Of a DNA stretch of 64,000 nucleotides, positions 19,661 through 30,636 are shown one piece after another. The position numbers were made by a program, and so were the translations under genes. How positions within the stretch are numbered: position 1 is the first letter of the stretch; every line of letters begins with the position of its first letter. Under the pieces are notes generated by a model. The model was not told where the DNA came from, ran no database searches, and was given only the letters and a program-made list of their open reading frames with translations. The stretch comes from Pseudoscleropodium purum. Lineage: Eukaryota; Streptophyta; Bryopsida; Hypnales; Brachytheciaceae. The stretch spans positions 17,238,501-17,302,500 of the forward strand of contig OZ017799.1 in NCBI GenBank assembly GCA_963969395.1, in the 5' to 3' direction.

Positions 19661-21533
19661 GTGACTGGTTCTTACTTTATTCATATTCTTATTTCCATCA
19701 ATGTCTTAGTTGAACATTTCCACATCCCCTAAAATGGAAGAATACTTTCATTCATAAATAATGCATTGCTTTAAAGTCAATCTTCAACCTAATGAGGATG
19801 TTTAGAATTACAAGTGTTCAATGAATTATTTTCAAGAAAACTATAGAAATGAGGAATGCACTTATCTATCTAGAAATTTAAATTTTCTTAGTTAACTACC
19901 TTGATGCGGATAGGGCCATGTCCTATAAAGATTAATCTTGGAAAGACATCTCCCCTATGACCAAGATAGTCACTAAAATACTCCAAATATTGAACCATTA
20001 GTTGCATTCTTTGTTTCTTTAGTTAGCAATGAAATCATCCCATAACATTGCATAATCAAGCAATGGTCCTCCCCATATTGGGAAAATATTACACTTTGCT
20101 AAATCTTTAGGAAGGACTTATTAATTAATTCAAAGATTGGAGTTGGCTGAGGAGTCATATAAGACAATTTTGTTCACTATAAGGTTTTCCTTTTCAAAGA
20201 TGCAAAAGGATTCATGCCTCATTGGTAAACAAAGTTATGTCCATCAAACCATAGCTTTTAAGCTCGTAGCATCCTTATAGGGTTAATTTGTTTCTATGTA
20301 AGAACAAAATATCCAAACCAATGGCATTTTGGGTCTAATAGCCTAATATGGTCTTGTTAAGAGATTGTGGCCTTACATGAAAACAAAGTCACATGTAAAT
20401 TTTTGATCAATTGGGTGAGCTACTACAAAAAATTCTCTTAGAGGAATTCTTGAAGTAATCTTCTCCTACAATAGTTTGATTTCCAATGAGTGCTCTTTGG
20501 TTACTTAAGCAAATGATTTATATGGTATCCAAAAGGATGATTTCCATGGCAAATAGCATGTCCATCTAGGGTTAATTCCAAATTGGGATTTGAAGGTCTG
20601 TTCAACAAATTGATTTTAATCTGCAAATTTTCTCATTGAAAACTTCCCTTTCATTTTGCAGACATTAGGTTCCCTGTCTAACTATGTCGTGTAGAGACAG
20701 CAGGCAGAGTAAAAACAAAATCAGCAAATTTGTCCTTCTCTCATGAATCAGTGATAATTGACAAACCAAGCCCAAATCTATATGGCAAGGTCTGGTGGTT
20801 GTTAAAAAGACCTATTGTAAGTAATCACTTATCAATGAGTTATCATATAATAGTTTGTATCACCTCAATTTCTTGTGAGTTTTTTGAGATCTACGAAATG
20901 GAATATATAACTATGAAGAAGAGTCTAATTATCGGTGGGGGATGAGCCATAGTAGTAGTAAATCCCATGTTGATAAGGGTGAATGTAAGGAACACTAGTA
21001 CTATTTTATATCACACTTATAGTTTCTAAGTTGTGATTGGCCATATCTTTTGCAAATTGAACTCAATGTATTTGAATTTTTTTTGGTAAAGATCAGCATT
21101 TAGACAATAATTAGGGAATTTATTTTCAGAAATTTTTAAAAATTATTTTATATTTAAATTTTAATTCAGCTAATTTGTCATACTTTGCGATTTAGGAGTT
21201 TTTAGTACTGGGGACTACCCAAAATTAATGATGTAGAGCTTAAATTTGTGTGCTCTATTCCTACACTAGAGAGGAATGTGCCCACCAAAAATAACTTAAA
21301 AAAAACAATATTTTATGTCCTCTACATTCATGCAAACAAGATTCCCTTGAGCACGCAATTCTAAATATTGAAAATAGTTTCAAGATCATTTATTTAATGA
21401 AATCTATTCATCATAAAGTCTTCTCAAATTGCCAATTTTTCGTTTCTTCAAAAAAAAAATTTCCTATTTTTTACAAATTAAAAAATCAAAGTACCTATTT
21501 TCATGAGATTTTGCACTTTTTTAGTTCTCCTAC
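19661..21533. other. AT-rich intergenic DNA, no gene recognised
   Basis: No ORF with coding character, RNA gene or clear repeat end. Composition is slightly less AT-extreme between about 19900 and 20700, possibly the remains of an old insertion, but no reading frame persists. Confidence 0.4.
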
Positions 21534-21537
21534 TTAA

Positions 21538-22462
21538 CCCCTAAAGTTCCATTGTCCCCTCAAGGGACAAATCAAATTTCAGGCAGGTTCTTGTGACCTC
21601 AAATTTTAGTGAATTTTTTTGAAATTTTTCCACAAGATAGAAAAACTGATTAGCTATGTGGGAATATAATTTTTATTTCAATTGGTGCCTAGAAGCAAAA
21701 GTTACACTACAAAAAGCTTGAAACTGAACTTGGTGGGCAATACAAAAAAGAAATGAAAAAAATCAAAATAAATTCTAACTTTTTTTCTTCTGAAATGTTA
21801 TATTTTTTTTCTACATGTGAAGCTTTGATTCGTTCTATTTAGACTAATAATGAGAAAGTTATGGACAATCTTGTTCTTTGGGCAATTTAAGCATCTTCTT
21901 GAAAAAATAACTTGTAGGATTCATTTTTGAATGCAATTTCCACAATTTTTCACAATTTCTTTTTTAGAAATGTTGTGTTTGGTTGATAAAACAATCTTAC
22001 CATTAGAATGATTGTCTTTCAATCCCATCTTGGAGTTATTAACAATTTTGGATTTTTTTCAATTTTGGACCTACTTTGATTTAACAATTTTTTAAAGAAT
22101 GAAATTCAAGTTTGTTTTTCTTGAATTTTTTTTCCTAGTCTTTCAATTCAATCCTTCAAAATTTCAAATTTCAAATTCAAAGTTTGTCATGCAAAAAAAA
22201 ATTTCAAATGGTGGTCAAAGTCATTTGAAATTGCAAGCTAGTGTTCAAAAAAACTTTCCTTTTCAACTCAAATGCTAATATCTTCCAATCTATACAGTCA
22301 ATTTTCATGAAATTTTTACCACATGAGCTAAGACAAGTGAAGTACAAGAGCCCATGGTTAGATTCTAAAAAAAAAGATTTTTTTTGTTTTCTTGGGTGAA
22401 CGCAACAAAAATGGTAGTTTTGAGTAGTTTGTGACAAAAAAATGGCCTTGGGACTTTAGGGG
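21538..22462. mobile_element. TTAA-flanked piggyBac-type element D (925 bp)
   Basis: It is bounded by TTAA 21534-21537 and TTAA 22463-22466. The ends are CCCCTAAAGTTCCATTGTCC and CCTTGGGACTTTAGGGG, about 10-13 bp of terminal inverted repeat. A CCCCTCAAGGGACAA subterminal palindrome follows the left end. The interior is AT-rich and shared with elements B and E. It encodes no transposase. Confidence 0.75.
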
Positions 22463-22466
22463 TTAA

Positions 22467-23560
22467 AAAATTCTTCTATAATTTTCCTTCCTATGATACC
22501 TTCTCTTTAAAGTTTTGTACATTAAACATATTTTTCTAATTTTTTTTCTAATTTTATAGTACTACTGAAAAAATCATGAGTATTATGGCCAATGCAACAA
22601 AAACAACCAATGTTTCTTGCATTCACCTATAACCAAGCTCCTCTCAACAATTATAGGCTATAAACCTTTGGCCATGGAGTCAAGGTGATCTTTTAACCAT
22701 GGTCTTGCTTAAATACACACTTTCTTTTCTCCCTTTGCTTTTGTTTATTGTGTGTTTTTTGTTCTTTTAGTTTCTTGTTTTGTCGATTATTGGTAACAAA
22801 TTTAGTGAGTATTTTTGCATGCTTAATTTTGCATTTGCGGTGATTTTTTAAGGTGTTGGTAGCCATAGGGGCCAATGATGTTATTGTTGCAAGGTCACAT
22901 ATAAGGCGGTCAAAGGATTTGAAGAAATGAGGCAATGTAATTGACTAATTTAGATGATTTGTTTGGTCTTGCCATTAATTTGTCAAATTCTAGCTAGTCC
23001 TATTGCTATCACTCCTCCGCATGTTAGCAAATGTCATAAGAATGTTACTATTAAGGTTGATAGGAATCCAACAATAATAGTACCTATGAGTTATAGAAAA
23101 TGTTCCCCTTGTATTTTTACAATTAATCCTACTTTATACGTAGATGATGTTTTGATTGATACCACAAATTTTAGCAAAGAACTTGAGTGTTAAATCATGC
23201 AAACATCTATTGAAGTAATTAGTATAAAAGAGATGGAGACCAATCCTATAACTAATTATTCTAATTGTGCAATGAAGCTCATTCATACTACTATTCTAAA
23301 TTTAAATGTGGAACTTCCTTCAATCTAAACAATGGATGTGAATGGTCTTTCAATTCATTTGAAACCTTCAATGCAATAGTTGACTTTCATGTTGTATCTA
23401 ACATTGAAGCTTTTGAAATTATTTCAATTCCTTTGTCGTATGCTCTTATTGTTATAGATTCTACTATTCAACTAATTGGTAAGACTCAAATGCTTCTTCC
23501 TAAATCTATCAAAACTCAAATCTATTAAATGAATCAAACTGAAATGTGTTGGTTTTTTTT
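22467..23560 (+). other. AT-rich region with two short unrecognised ORFs
   Basis: Plus-strand ORFs of 79 codons (22954-23193) and 87 codons (23265-23528) follow one another. Phrases such as NPTLYVDDVLIDTTNF and IAITPPHVSKCHKN look protein-like but match no family I know. They may be remains of a transposon polyprotein. No start, promoter or splice structure could be supported. Confidence 0.25.
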
Positions 23561-23639
23561 GTTGTTTTGAACAAATTTAATTTAATTTTCAATTTTTATT
23601 AAATAATTTTTTTTGAGCGGTGCCCATTTAAAATAATTT

Positions 23640-23783
23640 TTTTTTCTGCCCAGGCAACTACCTAGGCAACTGGCCACGTATGTAGAGCCACCTGCCACGC
23701 GGGCAGGTGCTTCCATGGGGATTTGAACCTTGAACCTCATATTTGGAGGTCCAAGGTTCCAACCACTAAACTACCTAAATATT
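23640..23783 (-). mobile_element. tRNA-derived SINE
   Basis: On the minus strand a tRNA-like head contains an A-box-like word (GTAGTTTAGTGGTT, 23774 to 23761). About 31 nt further is a B-box (GGTTCAAATCC, 23729 to 23719), the internal pol III promoter layout. It continues into a GC-rich body with an 8-bp hairpin (CACCTGCC/GGCAGGTG, about 23689-23710) and ends in an A-rich tail near 23640. The head is not an intact tRNA, so a SINE is more likely than a tRNA gene. Target duplications were not assigned. Confidence 0.6.
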
Positions 23784-23855
23784 AAGTAACCACACAAGAA
23801 CTAGAATTTTATATATTTAGTTTTTTCATTGTTTTATCATGTGTTTTGTATTTTA

Positions 23856-24200
23856 AGCGGACTTTAGAGGTCATTTAGTCATAGTATAACAAATTTTTTC
23901 AAAAAACTTGGAACTAAAAAAAGTTGTAAATAAAAATTAAATTTCACCTCCAAGAATCCGTTTGTGATTTCAATTCTCCAATAAAAAGTTATAGACAAAA
24001 TTCAGAGAGGATGTTTGAAAATGTCAAAATAAATGTTCCTAACTACCCGTCTCTGATTTTTGTCTATAACTTTTTATTGGAGAATTGAAATCACAAACGG
24101 ATTTTTGGAGGTGAAATTTAACTTGAATTTACAACTTTTCCCAGTTCTACGGTTTTTGAAATTTTTTATTCTACTATGCGAGAATGGACTTCAAAGTCTG
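23856..24200. repeat. Foldback element with ~145-bp inverted arms
   Basis: The left arm (about 23856-24010) and the right arm (about 24050-24200) are inverted copies. The inner part is nearly perfect (TTTCACCTCCA, CCGTTTGTGATTTCAATTCT, CCAATAAAAAGTTATAGACA). The outer part is more diverged, ending in AGCGGACTTTAGAGGTC against AGCAGACTTTGAAGTCC. The spacer is only about 40 bp. This is the structure of a foldback MITE; a transcript would form a long hairpin. No target duplication is assigned. Confidence 0.7.
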
Positions 24201-24482
24201 CTGAATTGAAAAAAGACTGAATTTTACATGATTAATTTTTTTTTAAATCATTATACTTAGATTCTCAAAGATTCCAAAAAGATTCCAAAAATTCCAAAAA
24301 TATTCTTAAAAGATTTCAAACTCAACAAAAACTTGTCGATTTGGTCATTGCACTATTCAAATCAACAAAAAGAATTTGCCATTTTGTTGATTTTCATAGA
24401 AAGTTACAAAATGGTCATTCTATTGTCCCAAATAACAAAAATTAGTTGAATTTCTGTTGTTTTGGTCGTGTATTTCTAGTAG

Positions 24483-25010
24483 TGTAAATGGAAGAAGGTA
24501 AATGAAGCCAAAGGTAAGAACAACAAAAAAAATAACGAGTGGGCAAGAAATAAGTTCGATTCACGGTGTGTATTCATGGGCATTGATACATTGAAGACAA
24601 TTGAAGAGCTCACTTATAATGAGTTCGAAGAGTTGTTGTTTAAAATTCTAAATTCTTCTTGGTAGTATGCAAATCAAGTGGTAAGTGCTATCCTACGGGC
24701 TCTTTGATGGGATTCATGAGGCTTTTAATAGATTATTGTATTAAAGAGCAAAGACATTGTGTTAGGTGTATTAAATTTCGAGAAACACTGTTTGATATCA
24801 TGAAAAATCCTTTCTTCATTGATGCCAACAAATCGTTGCTTAAATCTATGGAGAAGTCCTGTGATGCTAGAATGAACAAGGGTAGGAAGAAGGTCGATGC
24901 ACTTACATAGGGAGCTAAGAAGAAAATTCTCAATCATCCACTTCATGCAATTATTGACCCTAGGGGTTTTCAAATGTGTTTTTACTTTGTCACATATTTG
25001 ATTTGAGAAA
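24483..25010 (+). pseudogene. Probable Crypton-type (DUF3504/ZMYM2-like) tyrosine recombinase fragment, frameshifted
   Basis: One frame covers 24486-24662 and includes NNEWARNKF and TIEELTYNEFEELLFKIL. After a shift near 24650, the reading continues to 24910 with SGKCYPTGSLMGFMRLL, RCIKFRETLFDIM and MNKGRKKVDALT, then beyond a stop with KKKILNHPLH and DPRGFQMCFYFVTYL. The order fits the conserved N-terminal region of Crypton-derived proteins as I know it: W...F..W, then an EEL segment, R..G..YP..SL, a helical stretch, NKG...A, and P.GL..x.FF. The catalytic R-H-R-Y part is not visible, so assignment rests on pattern. It could be another recombinase-like element. Confidence 0.42.
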
Positions 25011-25322
25011 ATATAGAATTATATCCTCTAAAGACAAACAATCTTCTATTGGAATACGACTATATTAACATCTTGTGTTTACAATAAGTTATTCTTTTGT
25101 CTTATGTGAGTTTTTTCTTGTATTCTTTAGTATATTCTTTAGTATATTTTCTTTTACTTTGAGGAATATATACTTTTATATTCCTACTAGCAGTTGGTGT
25201 TTGCTTTCCTATACATTAAATATATTACTTTCATCAATTTTTTATGTGATAGAATGTAGATAAATAAAGTATGTATAATCTTTAAATGAAAACATTGACA
25301 TCCTCATACAATATTCTTTGAA

Positions 25323-25388
<66 letters not shown>
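25323..25388. repeat. Compound (AT)n(AG)n microsatellite
   Basis: An uninterrupted run of about 13 AT units is followed directly by about 20 AG units. Confidence 0.95.
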
Positions 25389-25390
<2 letters not shown>

Positions 25391-26690
25391 CAATAAATGA
25401 ATCTTATCTACATATCATACTTTTTACAAAAAACCTTTGCAAAGATGAAAACATTGCAATAAAAAGAAATTAATCAATTGAACAATGTAAGTAGAATCTT
25501 CACATTTGAATATGTAGAGCAATAGTTTCAATTTCCAAAAAATCTTCAATTAGAAAATTATTAATCTTCATATTAAACCTACAAATATATGTATGATGAA
25601 ATGTAGAATAATTTCAATATTTTTGGAATCAAAATCTTTACAATTAAAGAATATGCAAAATCTTCACCTATAAAAATGTAGAATAAAGATTTTAATTTCA
25701 ATAAAAGATTCAAATAGTAAAGTATAAAAATCTTCATAATCATTTGAATATATTGCAATCTAGAATAAAAGAAAAAAAAGATATATTAAAATTAAAATTT
25801 ATATATTAGAATCTTTGCATATTTGGCTATTTGCATACTCTTAAAGAAAAGTGATAAATTTTATAAGTAGATTGCATCTGAAGATACATGCTTTGGAATA
25901 CCCTTCCATTGACTATAAAAGATTGTAGCAAAATGGCTACAAATATCATCCTACTATATTTATTCATATGGTAGGCTATTTCAATTGAGACAATGAAATA
26001 ATTATGGACACCAAAAGAATGTAGTTGGATGGAAGGAGACATCGTCGAAGCATGTATGAATCTTAAACATGTAGAGTTTGGAACAAACTCTTAACTTTTC
26101 CATCCACTTGATTCAGGTGTAAATACATGTAGGAATCTCCAAGACAATGTCATGCAAAATCCTAATGATAAACCACATTTTTTACCATTCCCACGACTTT
26201 TGAATTGTCATTAGTGACCTTTATGTTTGCATCATGTCTATTAGGAGACAACGCCACATATAATTGACTATGGCTAAATACCTCATTTCAAAGATAAATG
26301 TTGATTCGATTATATCATTGGCCCTATGATTTGTTGATTGTCATTGGAAAAGCATTAGTGATAGAAAATTGTCTTCGACATAGTGTAAATGACAAGCGGC
26401 TATCATTGCAATAATGTGAGATTCTTGAAATCAATACTTCTTGGTCACAATGACGCCCTTCCACAATTTCACACAATAATACAAATGGAGATACTTGTAA
26501 CAAATGTAAGCAACTACCATTGCACAAACCTTTTGTTAGATTTAAATTTCTTAGCAACATTACATATTGACCACATTTAAGATTTAATTGATGAGGTGGC
26601 AAACCACTAAGATGTAGAGAATTTCAAAACTCTATAGGATAATGATGGGCATGTTTTATAACTTGTGCTCCAAAAATCTTCACTCCTCCA
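25389..26690. other. AT-rich intergenic DNA, no gene recognised
   Basis: Short ORFs only. A 92-codon minus-strand ORF at 26324-26602 (with QYVMLLRNLNLTKGLCNGS and LQVSPFVLLCEIVEG) resembles the C-terminal part of Helitron/PIF1-type helicases, where phrases of the form 'G.PV.LLRNLN...GLCNGTR' occur. That is a weak, fragment-level match. Confidence 0.35.
26324..26602 (-). pseudogene. Possible Helitron/PIF1-like helicase C-terminal fragment
   Basis: The 92-codon frame begins PPHQLNLKCGQYVMLLRNLN and continues LTKGLCNGSCLHLLQ. The arrangement P.H.L.LK.G..VMLLRNL....GLCNGTRL is the conserved motif near the C-terminus of the PIF1/Pfh1 helicases carried by plant Helitrons. The following residues (ISHYCNDSRLSFTLCRRQFSI, then NAFPMTINKS) match the usual 'P.......PF...R.QFP+...FAMTINKSQGQ' continuation. 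The frame ends at NKS, where the QGQ would follow. No other helicase motifs are seen nearby, so this is a truncated relic. Confidence 0.7.
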
Positions 26691-26693
26691 ATA

Positions 26694-26908
26694 CACTATA
26701 AAAAATCCGCATTTTAGAGGACAAGCCTAATTTTTTTTAAAGGATTTTAGGTGACATCAAATGCAGCAAATTCATATTTTTTGTCAACAAAATGTTCAAC
26801 ATAACATCAATGTTGACATAAAAACATGGGTTTCATGCATTAGACTTCACCTAAAATCCGTTATAAAAAATTAAGGCTTGTCACCTAAAACATAGGTTTC
26901 TCACAGTG
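26694..26908. mobile_element. CACTA-type MITE, copy 1 (215 bp)
   Basis: The ends are CACTATAAAAAATC on the left and, inverted, CACTGTGAGAAACC on the right, flanked by the 3-bp direct repeat ATA. Long subterminal inverted arms contain AAGCC, AATTTTTT and GGATTTTAGGTGA. The centre has GTTGACATAAAAACATG, also present in the second copy at 33731-33946. CACTA-like ends with a 3-bp target duplication point to the CMC (En/Spm) superfamily. There is no coding capacity. Confidence 0.7.
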
Positions 26909-26989
26909 ATATGCTCTACTTTACTCCAGCTTTTGCTTCCTAACATCCATAACACATCAATATATATTCAATAACAAAATTTTGGATGT

Positions 26990-27665
26990 TGGCACCTATT
27001 TCATAATTTAGGTCAAATTTTGCCAAATTGATCAAATTCAAATTCATGTGCATGACATTGCTTAAATTAAATCAAACCATTGAAATTATATTCAATTGTT
27101 CATGTTTGCCTCAAAAAATGCTAAAGTTATTCAAATTAGGTTTTAAATAGGTCAAACTATTGACATTAGTTTACATTGCATTGATAACATTCGACTTGTA
27201 TTGTTCAAATGAAACTCAAATTGCCCAAATTAGATCAAATGATGTTCAAATTGCTCAAATTAGATCAAATTATTGACATTAAGCTCAAATTAGGTCAAAT
27301 TCCTCCAATTTGGCTCTAATTTCTTGGAATTAAGGTGAATTGAAGCTCAAATTGCACTTAATTTGTTCAAATGAATCTCAAATTGCTCACAATAGGTCAA
27401 ATTGTTGACATTAAAGTCAAATTAGGTCAAATTGCTTTCTAAGAATGCCCTAATTGCTCCAATTTGGTTCTAATTATATCAATTTTTTGGAATTAAGTTG
27501 AATTGAAGCTCAAATCACACCCACTTTGTTCAAATGAAACTCAAATTGCTCACATTACGTCAAATTGCTCCAATTTGGCTCTAATTACATCAATCTCTTG
27601 TATGAAATTAGATTGAAACTCAAATGACATTCAAATTGTTCAAATGAAACTCAATGTTCAAACCA
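26990..27665. repeat. Degenerate satellite-like run of TCAAATTNGGTCAAATT words
   Basis: For nearly 700 bp the sequence is dominated by variants of GCTCAAATTAGGTCAAATT, with longer near-repeats of TTCAAATGAAACTCAAATTG and CAATTTGGCTCTAATT. The words recur at irregular spacing, so this is a decayed minisatellite rather than a clean tandem array. Confidence 0.65.
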
Positions 27666-28700
27666 CCATTTTATACATGAATTCAAATTTGCTCAAAACA
27701 AATGTGAAGAAGATACCTTGGAGGTATTGTTGTACTCAAAAACACCACTACTTGATAAATTTCTTCCTTCACAACCAATGGTGACCAAAATTAAAGAATT
27801 GAAATGCAAATTTCTCAAATTGCAAGGACTTTGTATAAACTTTGTTGTGAAATCCAAAATTGCTTCAAGTTAATAAAAGTTTCAAATCATTTGATAATAA
27901 CAATAGAACATTAGAATTAAGAACACTTAGAAAATCATAGAATTGTGCAAGTAGAATGAAGTGTGAAGCCAAGAATACCTTAACATCCATAATATCATTG
28001 TACCTCTGTAATATCACACAATGTAAAAATGTGACATTACAGAGGACCTTGTGATTTTAGTAGTATGATACTCAAACTATGTAATAATTTGATGACGAAC
28101 CTTCTATTTATGTGAGTTCTTTGCAAATTTGATGAGCAAACATCTAAAAATTACAAGATAAACTTGAAAAAATGATTTCAAGATGAACATTTTAGAGCAA
28201 CAATTATTTTTCTTGATGAAGATGTGATTAAAATGTTTCAAATGTTGATTGAACACATGTCTCTTGTCAAGAATGATAATTGGCATTTTTATTTATCTAT
28301 GATTAGCAATAACATATTTGAGATCTGGTATAAGATTAATAAAAGTGTGGGAAAATGTATGATATGTCATTAAAAAAGATTTGAAGGCAATAACAATCCA
28401 TTTTGTTTTTGTTCCTGTTGTTGCTTCCTCACAGCGAAGGGTATGGCTGGCTACTAGAAAAAAAAATTTAATCTTAAAATGAAAAAAAAAAATTGAATTT
28501 TTTTTGGAGGGGGAAATGATGTGGCACTCTCCTAGCCATGTCAAACTACATTGTTGGTTGCATTCATAGTATTAATGGAACTGGGGAATTCGCAGTCTTC
28601 TTTTAGCCTCAAATCTTTTCTAATATCTTGGATGCATATAATGGCTAAAAATGTAAGCATGGAAGGCAACATAACAAACAAGAATAGATGAGTTACTTCA
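27666..28700. other. AT-rich DNA with one 43-bp hairpin
   Basis: No gene seen. At 28003-28045 the arms CCTCTGTAATATCACA and TGTGACATTACAGAGG pair with one mismatch around an 11-nt loop. Confidence 0.45.
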
Positions 28701-28713
28701 GTAAAACACATGA

Positions 28714-29223
28714 TTGTTGCTCTTGTTCTACCAAAGGTTATTACTAAAAAAATTTGGTCACCAAAATCTCAACACTTTGAATTGCTACGACCAAGTTGCT
28801 TTATTGAAAGCTTGTGCAACACATGTTTTATTGAGGCATCCATATGAAAATGGAAAGTTGATTGACTTTGACATTGTATATGCTCGAGAGGTAGCTAAAT
28901 ACAATAAGAATCAACTTGGTGAAGATATTATTTGTCCTAGATACAAAGTTCTTGAAGATGGGATTGAACTTGATGTTGCAACTGAGATGAATGGGTTCAT
29001 CGACGATTGTATTAACGAAAAAGAAATTGCAACTAATAATGTGTCTTATGCTAAAAAAATAGATTATAATTCGACTATTGAAGATCTTTGTACTAATTAT
29101 AGAATCAAAGGTTGCATCGTTGATTTTCAACATTGCAAATCTCCTTCAATTTTTACACCTCCTAATATTGGTTATGGTATCAATTCTATTACAAATATAT
29201 GTGCTCCAATGAGACCATTGTAA
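28714..29223 (+). CDS. Unrecognised ORF, 169 codons
   Basis: This is the longest open frame in the AT-rich part of the window. Its central part has mixed, protein-like composition (AREVAKYNKNQLGEDIICPR, KVLEDGIELDVATEMNGF). It has no signal peptide, membrane segment or known motif, and no neighbouring gene suggests a role. It may be a surviving part of a transposon gene, or an intron-containing host gene of which only one exon is visible. Flanking splice sites could not be fixed. The upstream start is uncertain: the first 15 codons look like non-coding sequence. Confidence 0.3.
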   Translation: MLLLFYQRLLLKKFGHQNLNTLNCYDQVALLKACATHVLLRHPYENGKLIDFDIVYAREVAKYNKNQLGEDIICPRYKVLEDGIELDVATEMNGFIDDCINEKEIATNNVSYAKKIDYNSTIEDLCTNYRIKGCIVDFQHCKSPSIFTPPNIGYGINSITNICAPMRPL

Positions 29224-29229
29224 GGATTT

Positions 29230-30290
29230 ACAAAAATGACAATTGTTTAAGCTTCAAAAGGTACAAGTTCTTCTAATGATTATCTTTTTGGTGAACAATG
29301 CTACCAAAACTTCATTTGAACTCAACTTTTTGAAATTTGAAATGCATCTTTGAAATCTAAAGTAATGATCTATAAAAACATATATTTTCATCCGAGAACA
29401 TGTGAGTTATAGAAATTATCATTACAAATAGAATGATTACAATACATTTCATCAAAGCACATGGGAATTATGAAAGTAATTCATTTGAGTACATAGTGGT
29501 TACAAACATTCTATCCAACAACAAAAATAGGATTTTTTAGTTGGTGGGGTCTACAACTTCATTCATTTAACTCAAACATTGTAGACAAAGCAAATAATTG
29601 TCAATAACCCAAGAGTTGAGGCCAATGACATGATGACACATCAACGAGACTCCATGGCTACAAGTTTAAGTTGAGATTTTTGAGACATATCCACAATGGT
29701 TGCTACATCATTGTGACCCTGCACTTTTCTAATTGTTCTTACAATTTGCAATTGTCGCATGCACTTGCAAGATTTCTTTACTTGCAATTTGCTTCACTTG
29801 CTCCTTGCTATCTTTGCTTGCAATCAAATTGCATCCCCATTTAGCACAATATGCTCATTTGTCACAATTTTTTGGATTCTTTGCTTTTGCTTGTTGCATT
29901 TTTTTGGCTCTTGCATTCTTTTATTTTTACTTACAGATTCTTTTCTTTCAATTATTGCATAATCTTCCATCATGCACTCACATTCACTTTGTTGCTTGCA
30001 TTTATTTATGTTTGCTCACATTTCTTCTTGCTCCTCTTTAAAATTATGTTTTCTTTGTAAAAATTGGTTGTGGTATTTCTTGCATTCAATGAAATGGAAT
30101 TTGCAACGACATTAAGCGCCATAGGATGCTTCCAAGAATCCAATCATAGCATGGAATGTGAATTCAAAAATATATTCAACTTAAGGTATAGATTCTATTA
30201 AGCAAGAATTTGTTTCACTCGAAGTTAATTTTTTGAGTTTGAATATATATTTTCAATGTATTTAGTTTTTCTATCCAAAGATTTGAAAGA
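29230..30290. other. AT-rich DNA with a TTGC/CTTGC-rich low-complexity stretch
   Basis: From about 29720 to 30050 the words TTGCAATT, CTTGC and TTTGCTT recur, giving several overlapping hydrophobic ORFs that are composition artefacts. No gene is recognised. Confidence 0.4.
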
Positions 30291-30636
30291 ATTTGGAACC
30301 TTCATATGTAAATGTGGTGGACTTGCTACATAACCAATGTTTAAAGAATGAAAGTGATTGGTTGTTACAAGTCCAGTTAATTGTGATAGTTTTGATGTTG
30401 GCCATTTTGCTTGAAATTAGAAAGACCGTCATTTTTCTAGATGCTCCAAGCTTCTTGAACAGTGTCCCAAGCCTTCACCAATGCCTCAATTCATCTATAT
30501 CATCAGGGAAACAAATGACAACTACATCAAGAACAATTGTTAGAAAGGAAAATGTGAAAAAATAGTGACAATTCAATTAGATGCAAATTGAAATAGCAAC
30601 CTTGATTCAAGCAAAAAGAAATAAGTTCTTTACAAC

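Noticed and set aside
23719..23774. Functional tRNA gene
   Set aside because: A- and B-boxes are present but the stems do not form a complete cloverleaf and a SINE-like body and tail follow.
26990..27665. CRISPR-like array from recurring CAAATT words
   Set aside because: Spacing is irregular, the repeats are degenerate, and the sequence is from a plant nucleus.
29733..30060. Small membrane protein ORFs (LLAFIYVCSHFFLLL and similar)
   Set aside because: Three overlapping frames are all hydrophobic because the DNA is T-rich and repetitive; this is a composition artefact.
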